DNA of 64,000 nucleotides from Planococcus antarcticus DSM 14505 (GCF_001687565.2 NZ_CP016534.2:310001-374000), one strand, 5' to 3'. Shown: positions 37,682 through 47,051, counted from the stretch's first letter. Notes: generated by a model from the sequence alone, not told the origin. Made by a program: numbers and translations.

Positions 37682-40069
37682 ATGTTTTCTTACAAAGAAG
37701 AGTTTAAGAAAAGCTTTGTCACTCGAATGGAACGCAAGGGAATGGAAAAAACCGCGGAACTGGCCTATGAAACGCTTTGGGAAATGACACAGGAGTGGAT
37801 TCAGAAGCGCTGGAATCGAACCAACCAATTATATAGAGATAATAACGAAAAAAAATTGTATTATTTTTCCATAGAATTCCTTATCGGAAGAGTTCTGGGG
37901 CAAAACCTCATCAATTTAAATTTTTACGACACCGTAAAAGAAGGACTTGATGAACTGGGTCTGCAACTGTCCGAGATAGAGGAACTGGAAACGGAACCGG
38001 GTCTCGGAAATGGAGGTCTTGGAAGGTTAGCGGCTTGCTTTGTGGATTCTTTGGCGTCTCTTGGGTTGCCGGGTCACGGATATGGTTTGCGCTACAAGGG
38101 CGGTTTATTCACACAGCATTTTGTCAACGGCTATCAGACAGAACAGCCTACCCAGTGGATACAGCAAGAACACAATGTAGACATTCGCCGCGAGGAACTG
38201 GCGGTGGACATTTCTTATTACGGAGAGATCCAAGTGGTCATGGGGCTGGATGGACTTAAAGTCAACGTGGAAAACCCGGAATGGGTCAAAGCGATTCCTT
38301 ATGATATGCCGGTTGTGGGGGCAAATGGTGGTACAGTCAATACCCTTCGATTATGGCAAGCGGAGGTTTCGGATCGACCGTTTCCCGGTCGCGAAGATTA
38401 TGCGGTTTATGAGCATGAAACTGCTAAAATCACGGATCGACTTTATCCGGATGATTCTCTAGAGGCCGGAAAAATTCTGCGTCTGAAACAGCAATATTTC
38501 CTATGCAGTGCATCGCTTCAAACCATTTTAAATAATCGTAGTTTTTCTATAGAGGCACTTCCTGAAAATGCTGCTATCCAAATCAATGACACGCACCCAG
38601 CTCTGGCCATTCCAGAATTGATGCGCCTGTTGATTGATGATCATGCCTTAAGCTGGGATCAAGCCTGGGATATCACGACCCGCACTATTTCTTATACAAA
38701 TCATACGATTCTGGAAGAAGCAATGGGAAAATGGGACAGCCGTTTGATCCAGTCCTTGCTCCCAAGAATCTATCTGATCATCGAAGAAATCGATCGACGC
38801 TTTAAAAAGAGCTTGCAGCAGCAGGAACTCGATGAGGAGGCTCTCCACAAACTGTCCATTATCGAAAATGGCACCATTAAAATGGCGGTACTGGCGGTAG
38901 TGGGAAGCTATAAAGTGAACGGCGTGGCAAAATTGCATACTGAGATTTTGAAAAAGCGCGAAATGAAAGAACTGAACGAACAATTCCCGAATAAATTTCA
39001 TAACAAGACTAATGGAATTACGCATCGCCGGTGGTTGCTTAAAGCTAACCATGAATTGTCGGGACTGATTACAGAAGCGATTGGGCCGCGGTGGATCAAG
39101 GAACCTGAACGGTTGAGCGAATTGCATTATTTTGCGCAAAACCATTCATTTCTTCAGGATTTCCAAGCAATCAAAAGCTTGAAAAAAGAGCATTTGATTC
39201 ACCACCTCCAACGAAACCAAAACGTCGTCGTGGATCCGGATTCAATTTTTGATATTCACATCAAGCGGTTCCATGGCTATAAACGCCAGTTGATGAATAT
39301 CCTTCATATCCAAATGCTGTATGATCGGATCAAACGAGATCCAACGTATCGGCCCTATCCGAGGACCTTCTTCTTTGGTGGAAAAGCAGCGCCGAGCTAC
39401 CATTTTGCTAAACAAGTGATCAAAATGATTAATACAGTTGCCTCAAAAGTGAACAGCGATCCGTTGGCAAGAAAACACCTTCATGTCGTTTTTGTTGAAA
39501 ACTACAACGTGACACAAGCGGAATACTTGATTCCGGCGGCAGATGTCAGCGAGCAGATATCGACAGCCTCCAAAGAAGCTTCAGGAACAGGTAATATGAA
39601 GCTGATGATGAATGGCGCATTGACAATTGGTACTTTTGATGGTGCAAATGTCGAAATATTTGAAGAGGTTGGCCAAGAAAATGCTTTTGTTTTCGGAATG
39701 CGAGCTGAGCAGGTCATGCAATACGAGAAGGAAAAATCCTACAATCCGAAGGAAATAATTGATTCGGATTCGGAAATTGCACAATTGATGGAAGAGCTGA
39801 TCAAAGGTGAATGGACAGACGGAAAAAACAATGTCGATTTTATTGTTGGACAGTTGATGGAAGATAGCGATCCTTATTTCGTATTAAAGGATTTTCGCAG
39901 TTATTCAAAAGCGCATGAACAGATCTTGAAGGCTTATGCGCATCCGGAAAAGTGGGCTGAAATGTGCGTGAAAAATATAGCAGCTTCCGGTATTTTCTCA
40001 AGTGATCGCACCATCCAGCAATACTCAAACGACGTCTGGCATTTAACAAAAATTCCTAGTATATATTAG
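37682..40069 (+). CDS. glgP: Glycogen phosphorylase
   Basis: Releases glucose-1-phosphate from glycogen chain ends. GT35 family, 795 residues from ATG 37682 (AAGGGGTG 8 bases upstream). Recognisable blocks: YYFSIEFLIGRVLGQNLINL, EPGLGNGGLGRLAACFVDS, YGLRYKGGLF, IQINDTHPALAIPELMR, and the pyridoxal-phosphate region EASGTGNMKLMMNGALTIGT with its Lys. It is the last of the five classic glg genes; an SDR gene follows after 19 bases. Confidence 0.93.
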   Translation: MFSYKEEFKKSFVTRMERKGMEKTAELAYETLWEMTQEWIQKRWNRTNQLYRDNNEKKLYYFSIEFLIGRVLGQNLINLNFYDTVKEGLDELGLQLSEIEELETEPGLGNGGLGRLAACFVDSLASLGLPGHGYGLRYKGGLFTQHFVNGYQTEQPTQWIQQEHNVDIRREELAVDISYYGEIQVVMGLDGLKVNVENPEWVKAIPYDMPVVGANGGTVNTLRLWQAEVSDRPFPGREDYAVYEHETAKITDRLYPDDSLEAGKILRLKQQYFLCSASLQTILNNRSFSIEALPENAAIQINDTHPALAIPELMRLLIDDHALSWDQAWDITTRTISYTNHTILEEAMGKWDSRLIQSLLPRIYLIIEEIDRRFKKSLQQQELDEEALHKLSIIENGTIKMAVLAVVGSYKVNGVAKLHTEILKKREMKELNEQFPNKFHNKTNGITHRRWLLKANHELSGLITEAIGPRWIKEPERLSELHYFAQNHSFLQDFQAIKSLKKEHLIHHLQRNQNVVVDPDSIFDIHIKRFHGYKRQLMNILHIQMLYDRIKRDPTYRPYPRTFFFGGKAAPSYHFAKQVIKMINTVASKVNSDPLARKHLHVVFVENYNVTQAEYLIPAADVSEQISTASKEASGTGNMKLMMNGALTIGTFDGANVEIFEEVGQENAFVFGMRAEQVMQYEKEKSYNPKEIIDSDSEIAQLMEELIKGEWTDGKNNVDFIVGQLMEDSDPYFVLKDFRSYSKAHEQILKAYAHPEKWAEMCVKNIAASGIFSSDRTIQQYSNDVWHLTKIPSIY

Positions 40070-40088
40070 GTGCTGAAAGGGTGGGGAG

Positions 40089-40898
40089 ATGGTGGATAAG
40101 CAGTTTGATAATACCGATTTAAAAGACTATAAAGCCAGTGGAGCACTCACTGAAAAGGTCGCCATAGTCACAGGCGCTAGCAGTGGGATTGGACAAGCGG
40201 TCGCAATTGCTTACGCTAAGGAAGGCGCAAAAGTGGTCATCGGGTATCTCGGTGACGACGAAGGTGCCCAAAAGACAATTCAACTGATTGAAGGCTACGG
40301 AGGCGATGCCAAAGCGCTAAGCGGTGATTTGGGAAAATCAGAGAATTGTGACCGGTTGGTCCAATTCGCATTGGCTGAGTTCGGCCAATTGGATATCTTA
40401 GTCAACAATGCCGGTTATCAATATCCCCAAACTTCTCCTCTGGCTATTACCGATGAACAGATGCTGAAGACCTTTGAAATCAAAGCTTTTGCCATGTTCT
40501 ACTTGACTCGAGCGGCCCTTCCACATTTGAAAAAAGGTTCACGTATTATCAACACAGCCTCCATCAATGCTTACCGTGGCCATTCGGATCTGATCGATTA
40601 TGCAGGAGCCAATGGGGCAATGGTGGCAATGACTCGGTCGTTGGCCCGTCGCTTGGTAAGGGAGGAAATTGCAGTAAACGGCATCGCGCCAGGACCAATC
40701 TGGACACCGTTAATCACTAAAACCTATGCTGATTTAAATCCGGACGTAGCCGACGACTTTGGTGAAGATGTGCCAGCAGGACGTCCAGGACAGCCCTATG
40801 AGCTGGTTAAAGCCTATGTTTTTTTGGCGGATCCCCAGAACTCCTATATGACAGGCCAGTTCCTGCATATGAACGGCGGCGACTACATGTCTACTTAA
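40089..40898 (+). CDS. Short-chain dehydrogenase with altered catalytic tetrad
   Basis: Protein of 269 residues of the classical SDR group close to B. subtilis YdaD/YhxD-type general stress dehydrogenases. The cofactor motif is VTGASSGIGQ (about 28-37), with LDILVNNAG (102-109), SIN with Ser158, and APGPIWTPLI. The active site is odd. Tyr171 sits in LIDYAGANGAM, where the family has YxxxK, so the essential Lys is Asn175; and TFEIKAFAMFYLT has Lys132 where the family has the structural Asn. Ribosome site GGGTGGGGAG and 19-base spacing place it in the glg transcript. Activity is uncertain. Confidence 0.85.
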   Translation: MVDKQFDNTDLKDYKASGALTEKVAIVTGASSGIGQAVAIAYAKEGAKVVIGYLGDDEGAQKTIQLIEGYGGDAKALSGDLGKSENCDRLVQFALAEFGQLDILVNNAGYQYPQTSPLAITDEQMLKTFEIKAFAMFYLTRAALPHLKKGSRIINTASINAYRGHSDLIDYAGANGAMVAMTRSLARRLVREEIAVNGIAPGPIWTPLITKTYADLNPDVADDFGEDVPAGRPGQPYELVKAYVFLADPQNSYMTGQFLHMNGGDYMST

Positions 40899-40899
40899 A

Positions 40900-40940
40900 T
40901 AAAAGCAGGACAAGGGATTTCCCTTGTCCTGCTTTTTCAT
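40900..40940 (+). terminator. Terminator of the glg operon
   Basis: Perfect 16-bp stem (40901-40916 with 40921-40936), 4-base loop, T run. It is the first strong terminator after glgB. Confidence 0.9.
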
Positions 40941-40987
40941 TTCGGTTTGCTTGTGGTAAAATTCACTGGAGAAAGAGGAGTGAGTTT

Positions 40988-41995
40988 TTGAAAAAGATCA
41001 TAATTCCTTTACTGACAGTCCTTATTTTGGTGTTGTTAACAGCTTGTACGGAAATTACTGAGCAGCCGGAAAAAGAACACAATGGCAACGAAACAGATCA
41101 AGAAAGTGAGCAAGTTGAAGAACTCGCTGGGGAGGAAATCGTCCAGGGGGGGTTGAAAGTGCATTATATTGATGTCGGCCAGGGGGATTCCACGTTATTG
41201 GAGTTTGAAGGGTTTTCGATGTTGATTGATGCAGGCAACTGGAATTCGACAGAAGCAGTGGATTACCTGAAACAACAGGAAATCCAGGATATTGACATCG
41301 TTGTCGGCACCCATCCCGATGCTGATCATATCGGCCAGCTAGCGCAGGTAATCGGGGAATTCGAGGTTGGGGAAGTGTGGATGTCCGGAAATACGAGCAG
41401 TTCTAATACATTCCTCAATGCCCTACAGGCTATCGAAGCGAGCGGCTCGGATTATGTGGAACCGAGAAGCGGCGACAGCTTTGAAGTGGGATCTTTGCAA
41501 ATCGAAGTGCTGTACCCAGACGAAATCACCGGTGCAACGAATGAAGAATCTGTTTCATTGAAAATAACCTATGGTGATGTAGGATTTGTTTTCACAGGAG
41601 ATGCAGGGGTTAAGCAGGAGCAGGAAATGATCGACAATGGCATGGACCTGGATGCGGAAATTTTGCATGTGGGACACCACGGTTCCAATACATCGACAAG
41701 TCCAGAATTTTTGAAGGCAGTAGCTCCTGAAGTGGCGATTTACAGTGCTGGAGCTGATAATTCCTATGGCCATCCGCATGCAGAGGTAATTGCTGCTGCA
41801 GAAAACTCAGGAGCAGAAGTATATGGCACGGATGTCAACGGCACCATTCTGGTTAGAACAGACGGCAAGTCTTACCGTGTAGAGACGCAGCAGGAAGGGG
41901 TGCCAACCGAAGGTGAGAACCGGTGCATTGATTTGAACATAGCTTCCTCAGCAGAATTGCAGGAAATTTCAGGAATCGGCGAAGTTTATGCGTGA
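40988..41995 (+). CDS. ComEC-like metallo-beta-lactamase lipoprotein, cut by in-frame TGA
   Basis: Lipoprotein signal ending LLTAC, an acidic linker, then an MBL domain of the ComEC/Rec2 type: VHYIDVGQGDSTLLE, HPDADHIGQ metal motif, FTGDAG, VGHHGSNTSTS and SYGHPHAEV. The protein stops at TGA 41993-41995 after SGIGEVYA. The same frame stays open to TAA 42110-42112 and encodes the rest of a helix-hairpin-helix DNA-binding module (NVEELLDIKGIGQGTLDDI). The MBL domain is intact, but the ComEA-like HhH is lost unless TGA is read through. TTG start with GAGGAG upstream. DUF3006 gene follows; this pairing is common in Bacillales. Confidence 0.8.
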   Translation: MKKIIIPLLTVLILVLLTACTEITEQPEKEHNGNETDQESEQVEELAGEEIVQGGLKVHYIDVGQGDSTLLEFEGFSMLIDAGNWNSTEAVDYLKQQEIQDIDIVVGTHPDADHIGQLAQVIGEFEVGEVWMSGNTSSSNTFLNALQAIEASGSDYVEPRSGDSFEVGSLQIEVLYPDEITGATNEESVSLKITYGDVGFVFTGDAGVKQEQEMIDNGMDLDAEILHVGHHGSNTSTSPEFLKAVAPEVAIYSAGADNSYGHPHAEVIAAAENSGAEVYGTDVNGTILVRTDGKSYRVETQQEGVPTEGENRCIDLNIASSAELQEISGIGEVYA

Positions 41996-42116
41996 TCCAT
42001 CATCGACCAGTGGCCAGTTGAAAATGTGGAAGAATTGCTTGATATTAAAGGAATTGGCCAAGGAACGCTGGATGATATTCAAGAACAGGACTTGGCATGC
42101 ATAGGAGGGTAAGGCG

Positions 42117-42377
42117 ATGAAAGGAATTTTAGATCGGATTGAAGACGGCAGATATGCAGTCATTTTAGTGGAAGGCGAAGAGCTAGAATTGGTCTTGCCC
42201 GCCAACCGCTTGCCGGAAGGAAGTCAGATCAATGCCTGGTTTATCATCGGTGCGGAGAACGGCCAGTTGGCAGTTGCTTTGGATGAAGAAACTACCCGTA
42301 TCAAAAGTGAGCAAGCAGAAGAATTAATGGCTAGATTGCGGACTAACAAAAAAGGTAGTCGTTTTAAGCAGAATTGA
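42117..42377 (+). CDS. DUF3006 protein
   Basis: Protein of 86 residues. KGILDRIEDGRYAVILVEGEELELVLPANRLPEG is the diagnostic N-terminal beta part of DUF3006; the rest is a charged helix ending in a basic tail. The family is regularly encoded beside ComEC-like MBL proteins, as here. Its ribosome site (ATAGGAGGGTAAGGCG) overlaps the end of the extended MBL frame, so the pair is one operon. Function unknown. Confidence 0.8.
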   Translation: MKGILDRIEDGRYAVILVEGEELELVLPANRLPEGSQINAWFIIGAENGQLAVALDEETTRIKSEQAEELMARLRTNKKGSRFKQN

Positions 42378-42378
42378 A

Positions 42379-42417
42379 AAAAGCCCGAAACCTCTGATAG
42401 GTCTTGGGCTTCTTTTG
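42379..42417 (+). terminator. Terminator after DUF3006 gene
   Basis: AAGCCC-GAA-ACCT / AGGT-CTT-GGGCTT stem followed by TCTTTT, directly at the stop codon. Confidence 0.75.
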
Positions 42418-42566
42418 CTGTTTGCATGAATTGAACTAAAGCAGTCAATTTTTACACAAAGCTTCAATCGTATTTGTGCTAAGAAGTACAGTAAATAAGC
42501 AACGAAGTGCTATTTATTCGCTATATTGCGAACTGTAGAAAGGTGAACAGTACCTATTTAGCCTAT

Positions 42567-42866
42567 CTACAGCTCTTCAATCAACTCCAAACAATAATCG
42601 GCTATTTGTCCAGGTTTATACAAGTCGGTGATGGACGTTGAATAATTGGAAATTGACGCATCAAACTCCAGTTTTTGCACTGGAATGCGAATCTGAAAAT
42701 GCATTTTATACAGCAGTACTGCAATGTCGTGGTATTCTTCGCTAGTCACTTTAAAGTCGAAAGAGATTTTTCTTTTTTGTTGTTTAGAATTGGATTCTTC
42801 ACTCACTTCTTCTTTGAAGTTGAGAGCATGTATCTTAGTATCATTGATCCAAACGATGGTTTCCAT
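42567..42866 (-). CDS. DUF3219 protein (YkvR-like)
   Basis: Protein of 99 residues. It starts METIVWINDTKIHALNFKEE, followed by an ISFDFKVTSEEYHDIAVLLYK block, as in the DUF3219 family (B. subtilis YkvR). Small beta-barrel-like cytosolic protein of unknown role. It lies three bases after the acyl-CoA dehydrogenase stop and is presumably co-transcribed with it. The gap 42418-42566 holds no gene. Confidence 0.65.
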   Translation of the reverse strand: METIVWINDTKIHALNFKEEVSEESNSKQQKRKISFDFKVTSEEYHDIAVLLYKMHFQIRIPVQKLEFDASISNYSTSITDLYKPGQIADYCLELIEEL

Positions 42867-42869
42867 GGT

Positions 42870-44036
42870 TTATTTCACCTCTGTTTTTGAGTGTTGTGTA
42901 AAAGCCTTGATTGCTCGCGTCACCAATTGATTTTTGACCATGTCTTCCATTGGTGGATTGTAGAGTCCCGCTCGGACATTGAGATAGTGACGATGCATCG
43001 GGTTGTCTTCTGAAAGAGCGCGGGAGCCAACGATCTTCATGGCCTTATCGACAACCTCCATAGCAGCGTGAGTAACGGCTATTTTTGTGATATTCAAAGC
43101 TTCATCCATGTCTTCTTTGTTGGCAGCATGGCTATAGCGTTCTGCAGTTCCGTATAAAAGATGGCGGGCAGTAGCAAGCTGAAGTTCCATTTCACCGATG
43201 ATCTGCTGGATGGCAGGGGTCTCTGCAATTGGCTTGTCAAGAGATGCAGGGATGTAATTAGCGGCGAACTCGACTGCATAGGCTCTCGCAGCCGCAGCAA
43301 TTCCAATGTAGCATGCTGGAATATGGAGTAACCAGCCTTTAGTGGCTGCTGCAGTTCTAGCGGGTTTCAAAATATGGGTTCTAGGAATCCGGACTTTATC
43401 GAGGACCAGTGTATGGCTCGCAGTACCTCTCATCGCTAGCATATCCCAGGTTTCGTCGATTGACACCCCACCAGTATGGCGTGGAATGATGACAGTGATG
43501 ACTTCATCGTTTTCTGTGGCCGCGGTTACGAAAATATAATCGAGGGCGGGCGCCATAGAAGTATAGGTTTTTTTTCCATTTATGATATAGTGGTTTCCAT
43601 CAAGAACAGCAGTGGTCTGCGGCAAAGCGCCTCTGGCTGGGCTTCCGGCATTGGCTTCTGTAGCCGCGGTGTTGATAAGCGCGCCGTTTGCAACCTCTGC
43701 CATCAGCCAATCAGCGGATTCTGACTGCCAATGACGATTCTCAGCATATTCCAGAACAATGCCGACGTGCCAGCCGATTGAAAGTGCCGTCGATCCTGAT
43801 CCTTCAGCTATGGCTTCCTGAGCCAATACATATTCGTACAGCCCAAACCCTTGACCGCCGTGTTCCCGCGGCAAGGTCAAGGTATGGTAGTCTAATTTCT
43901 TTAGGTCTTTGATGTTTTCAAAAGGAAAGGAGCCACGTACATCCAGTTCCGGCTCGCGTGCTTGGAAAATCGGCTGTAAGGCACGAAGTCGATCGATTAA
44001 CGCTTGTTGTTCTGGTGTTTTGATAAATTGATTCAT
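42870..44036 (-). CDS. Acyl-CoA dehydrogenase family protein
   Basis: Flavoprotein of 388 residues from ATG 44036 (AAAAGGAGTCTCTTT upstream). The domain order is typical: an N-terminal helical domain, a central beta domain with NTAATEANAGSPARGALPQTTA and GKKTYTSMAPALDYIFV, and a C-terminal four-helix bundle with KIVGSRALSEDNPMHRHYLNVRAGLYNPPMED. No catalytic Glu can be placed confidently. The sequence also recalls the DszC/SfnC-like dibenzothiophene/sulfone monooxygenase group that shares this fold, so the substrate is open. Confidence 0.75.
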   Translation of the reverse strand: MNQFIKTPEQQALIDRLRALQPIFQAREPELDVRGSFPFENIKDLKKLDYHTLTLPREHGGQGFGLYEYVLAQEAIAEGSGSTALSIGWHVGIVLEYAENRHWQSESADWLMAEVANGALINTAATEANAGSPARGALPQTTAVLDGNHYIINGKKTYTSMAPALDYIFVTAATENDEVITVIIPRHTGGVSIDETWDMLAMRGTASHTLVLDKVRIPRTHILKPARTAAATKGWLLHIPACYIGIAAAARAYAVEFAANYIPASLDKPIAETPAIQQIIGEMELQLATARHLLYGTAERYSHAANKEDMDEALNITKIAVTHAAMEVVDKAMKIVGSRALSEDNPMHRHYLNVRAGLYNPPMEDMVKNQLVTRAIKAFTQHSKTEVK

Positions 44037-44106
44037 AAAGAGACTCCTTTTCAATTTATTCAGCGGTCATAAGATGATGGCATCTTTGATTTTTAGCGTG
44101 ATTATC

Positions 44107-44488
44107 CGCCTTCGCAATTCTTTATCTAGCTGCGGCGCCCAGCTCCTCGGGGTCTCAAGTCAGCCCAGCCCAGTGGCACAAATACGCCACTCGGCTAGTC
44201 CACCTTAAGCCTGTCGGAGCTCCATGGTCGCCTTCGCAATTCTTTGTCTAGCTGCGGCGCCCAGCTCCTCGGGGTCTCAAGTCAGCCCAGCCCAGTGGCA
44301 CAAATACGCCACTTGGCTAGTCCGCCTTAAGCCTGTCGGAGCTCCATGGTCGCCTTCGCAATTCTTTGTCTAGCTGCGGCGCCCAGCTCCTCGGGGTCTC
44401 AAGTCAGCCCAGCCCAGTGGCACAAATACGCCACTTGGCTAGTCCGCCTTAAGCCTGTCGGAGCTCCATGGTCGCCTTCGCTTTTCAC
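44107..44488 (-). repeat. Intergenic repeat array C (3 units of 122 bp plus partial)
   Basis: Units start at 44107, 44229 and 44351 with CGCCTTCGCAATTCTTTGTC; the partial fourth at 44473 reads CGCCTTCGCTTTTC. Copies 2 and 3 are almost identical. The palindrome inside is CCAGTGGC ... GCCACT-like. Read on the minus strand, the array follows the ykvI terminator. Confidence 0.9.
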
Positions 44489-44495
44489 AGTACCA

Positions 44496-44538
44496 TAAAA
44501 AAACCGCCAAAGCAGTGTGGCAGGCTTTGGCGGCTTGG
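44496..44538 (-). terminator. ykvI terminator
   Basis: AAACCGCCAAAGC / GCTTTGGCGGCTT (44501-44513 with 44524-44536); T run on the minus strand side. Confidence 0.8.
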
Positions 44539-44561
44539 GTGTCGCGGAAAAGTGATCCCGC

Positions 44562-45617
44562 TTACTGAAGTTTCTTGTGATGCGATTTTCGGATGTCGGC
44601 AACAATTAAAGCTCCGACGAGGAACAAACCAAGAAAACCGATGGTCGGATAAAACCAACTGACGAGTTTTGTAAAACCGACAAAGCTTAAGATGTAAGCG
44701 ACAGTGCCGACAACGATAATGAAAATGCGGGATTTCGCTGTACCCATTACAACAAAACGTGCAGAGAATGAAAACAGCATGCTGACCGCGGTATTGTAAA
44801 TCATGCCGAAAAGGATAAATGACATGAAGATTCCGAGCACCGGCGAAATATCATCAGCAATTTGCAGCAACGGCATTTCGGCATTGCCGACAACATCCAC
44901 TTTTGAGAAAATCGCCAAATGGCTTAGAATAATCAGACCACCTAAAATGAGTCCGCCAATGAGTCCGCCGCGTGCTGCGACTTTTTCATCTTTTTCGGTG
45001 CCACCCATGACAATCGCCATCGAAGCACCGACTGCAATATTAAATGACACATAATTGATGGCAGACAGGAACCAGTTTGACAAAGCTGAATTTTGTTTAT
45101 TAGCAACCGGATCTAATGACGCAAACGTAGAATCCATCGTCATCAGACTGTATACAGCCAAGCCTATGACAGCAATGATTAGAAACGGTGTAATGCTGCC
45201 GATAATAGCGATAACTTTTTGGACATTCAGCATAATAGTCAAAATGACAAGAATCACCATCACCGTACTGCCGAGTGGCGCTGGCAAATTGAATTGTTGA
45301 GAAAAGATAGAGCCTGCCCCCGCAATCATCACTACCCCGACTCCAAAAAGAGTTAAGATAATAATGTAATCAACGATGGTACCGATTATTTTTCCGCTGA
45401 TGCCGAAAATAGCTTCTTTATGTGATGTCGTTTTCATCCGGCTTCCGAGTCGTGTTAAACTCATCCCTAAATATGCAAATAAAGCGGTTGCAAGAATTGC
45501 TGCGATTGTTCCCATAAGACCGAAGCTAGTAAAATACTGCAGAATCTCTTGACCGGAAGCAAATCCAGCTCCGACGATAATGCCGACAAAAGCACTCCCC
45601 ATTTTTAAACTTTTCAT
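44562..45617 (-). CDS. ykvI: YkvI-family membrane transporter
   Basis: Integral membrane protein of 351 residues with about ten helices, beginning KMGSAFVGIIVGAGFASGQEILQYF. The GAGFASGQE motif in helix 1 is the unwound substrate/Na-site type seen in LeuT-fold carriers and is the hallmark of the YkvI family. B. subtilis YkvI has no established substrate. ATG follows AAGGGGGAACAAT. Monocistronic. The region 45618-45821 upstream is AT-rich without a gene. Confidence 0.8.
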   Translation of the reverse strand: MKSLKMGSAFVGIIVGAGFASGQEILQYFTSFGLMGTIAAILATALFAYLGMSLTRLGSRMKTTSHKEAIFGISGKIIGTIVDYIIILTLFGVGVVMIAGAGSIFSQQFNLPAPLGSTVMVILVILTIMLNVQKVIAIIGSITPFLIIAVIGLAVYSLMTMDSTFASLDPVANKQNSALSNWFLSAINYVSFNIAVGASMAIVMGGTEKDEKVAARGGLIGGLILGGLIILSHLAIFSKVDVVGNAEMPLLQIADDISPVLGIFMSFILFGMIYNTAVSMLFSFSARFVVMGTAKSRIFIIVVGTVAYILSFVGFTKLVSWFYPTIGFLGLFLVGALIVADIRKSHHKKLQ

Positions 45618-45821
45618 ATTGTTCCCCCTTGGTGCGAATTAATGCATTCATAAATTTTTTAATAATTAAAAAATCCCTATCTAAATATAACAAAAGAGAT
45701 ATGGGGACACAACAGGAAAAAGGCTTTAAAAAAAGAGATAACTCAATATACCTACATACTAATTGGACAAAAATAACATATTAGAATAGTTGAAAAATAG
45801 AGCTCAACATAACTTATCGCA

Positions 45822-45856
45822 CAAAAAAGCATCGCTATGTAATAAGCGATGCTTCA
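45822..45856 (-). terminator. Terminator after YflT-domain gene
   Basis: AAGCATCGCT / AGCGATGCTT (45827-45836 with 45845-45854); T run on the minus strand. Confidence 0.75.
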
Positions 45857-45864
45857 GAAGTCAA

Positions 45865-46194
45865 TTATTCTACGTTTTTGTTTGCGACAATAACTAACTT
45901 CCCTTTATCAAGCTCTTCCTCGTACTGCTCTGCTTCTTGATCCGATAAGCCGGCCGCTGCTAATTTTGCACGGAGCTCATCGCCCCGTGAGCTAGTCATG
46001 TTTTTCATGCTATCCAGGAAGCCCTGTTCTTTCATGCCGACTTCTTCTGTGTCTAATGCTTTCGTGATGTCTTTGCCGCGTTTTTTGTCGTGTGCGAAGA
46101 TGTAGATATCATCGTGCGTGTATCCCTGAGCTGCTAATTTCTCGATTTCTTTTCTTGCTTGAACTGCATTTTCAACTGTCATTTTTAAAGTCAA
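45865..46194 (-). CDS. YflT-domain general stress protein (GSP17M-like)
   Basis: Protein of 109 residues. AQGYTHDDIYIFAHDKKRGKDITKALDTEEVGM is the conserved core of the heat-induced stress protein domain (YflT/GSP17M), followed by an acidic helical tail. Related proteins are under sigma-B in Bacillus, but no sigma-B promoter was identified here. Start TTG 46194 with GGAGG 7 bases upstream; an internal ATG four codons later is the alternative. Confidence 0.75.
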   Translation of the reverse strand: MTLKMTVENAVQARKEIEKLAAQGYTHDDIYIFAHDKKRGKDITKALDTEEVGMKEQGFLDSMKNMTSSRGDELRAKLAAAGLSDQEAEQYEEELDKGKLVIVANKNVE

Positions 46195-46316
46195 TGTAAT
46201 CCCTCCAAATAATTTCTATCTTACTAGTATGCATACCACCGCAAGTGAAGGGTTAAACAAGAGGAACTTTGATTGATAGGTTATACTGGAGAAAATTGCA
46301 GATAGGAAGTGGTTTT

Positions 46317-47051
46317 TTGAAAATCATACCGATAGGCATTTGGGGCGGTTATCCCAATAAAAATGAGGCAACATCAGCATTTTTGATTGAACAGAACGGA
46401 TTTCGTTGTCTGGTCGATTGTGGCAGCGGGGTATTGGCGGCAGTTCAGAATTACACAGCGTTATGTGATCTGAATGCTGTAATCATCAGCCATTACCATC
46501 CGGATCATGTTGCTGATATCGGCGTATTGCAACATGCTGCTATGGTAGGCATGCAACTGAAAGAATGGAAGACCCCTTTGCTTATCTATGCCCATGATAA
46601 GGATGGGAATGAATTCGAGAAGCTGTCGTATAAAGGCGTCACGGAAGGTCGAGCCATACAGGCTTCAGAAACGCTTGAGCTAGGCCCGTGGAAGGTTTCA
46701 TTCTGTGAAACGGTTCATCCGGTTTATTGTCTGGCCATAAAATTCACTGCGAATGACCAGAACGTTGTGTTTACTGCAGATACGAGTTGGAAAGAAGAGT
46801 TGATCGATTTTTCTCAAGAAGCTGATCTACTTGTTGCTGAATCGAATCTCTATGAAAAATACATTGGAATTATTCAAGGGCACCTAAGTGGCAGTCAAGC
46901 TGGAAACCTTGCTGAACGTGCCGGTGTCAAACAATTGCTGTTGACCCATCTGCCACAATATGGAGAGTTGGATGAGATTTTGCATGCGGCAAAGTCCAGT
47001 TATTCTGGGAAAGTAGAGTTTGCGGTAATAGGAAAGAGTTACGAAATCTGA
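46317..47051 (+). CDS. yhfI: YhfI-like metallo-beta-lactamase hydrolase
   Basis: Protein of 244 residues, equal to B. subtilis YhfI, from TTG 46317 with AGGAAGTGG upstream; the longer frame from 46269 is not family-like. The metal site is visible in ISHYHPDHVADIG, then VHPVYCLAIKF, TADTSWKEE and THLPQYGEL, with the order of RNase Z/arylsulfatase-like phosphodiesterases. Probably a cytosolic hydrolase; substrate unknown. Confidence 0.8.
   Translation: MKIIPIGIWGGYPNKNEATSAFLIEQNGFRCLVDCGSGVLAAVQNYTALCDLNAVIISHYHPDHVADIGVLQHAAMVGMQLKEWKTPLLIYAHDKDGNEFEKLSYKGVTEGRAIQASETLELGPWKVSFCETVHPVYCLAIKFTANDQNVVFTADTSWKEELIDFSQEADLLVAESNLYEKYIGIIQGHLSGSQAGNLAERAGVKQLLLTHLPQYGELDEILHAAKSSYSGKVEFAVIGKSYEI

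Noticed and set aside
41993..41995. TGA as selenocysteine codon
   Set aside because: No SECIS-like hairpin seen after it, and the HhH position is Arg in comparable proteins, not a redox Cys.
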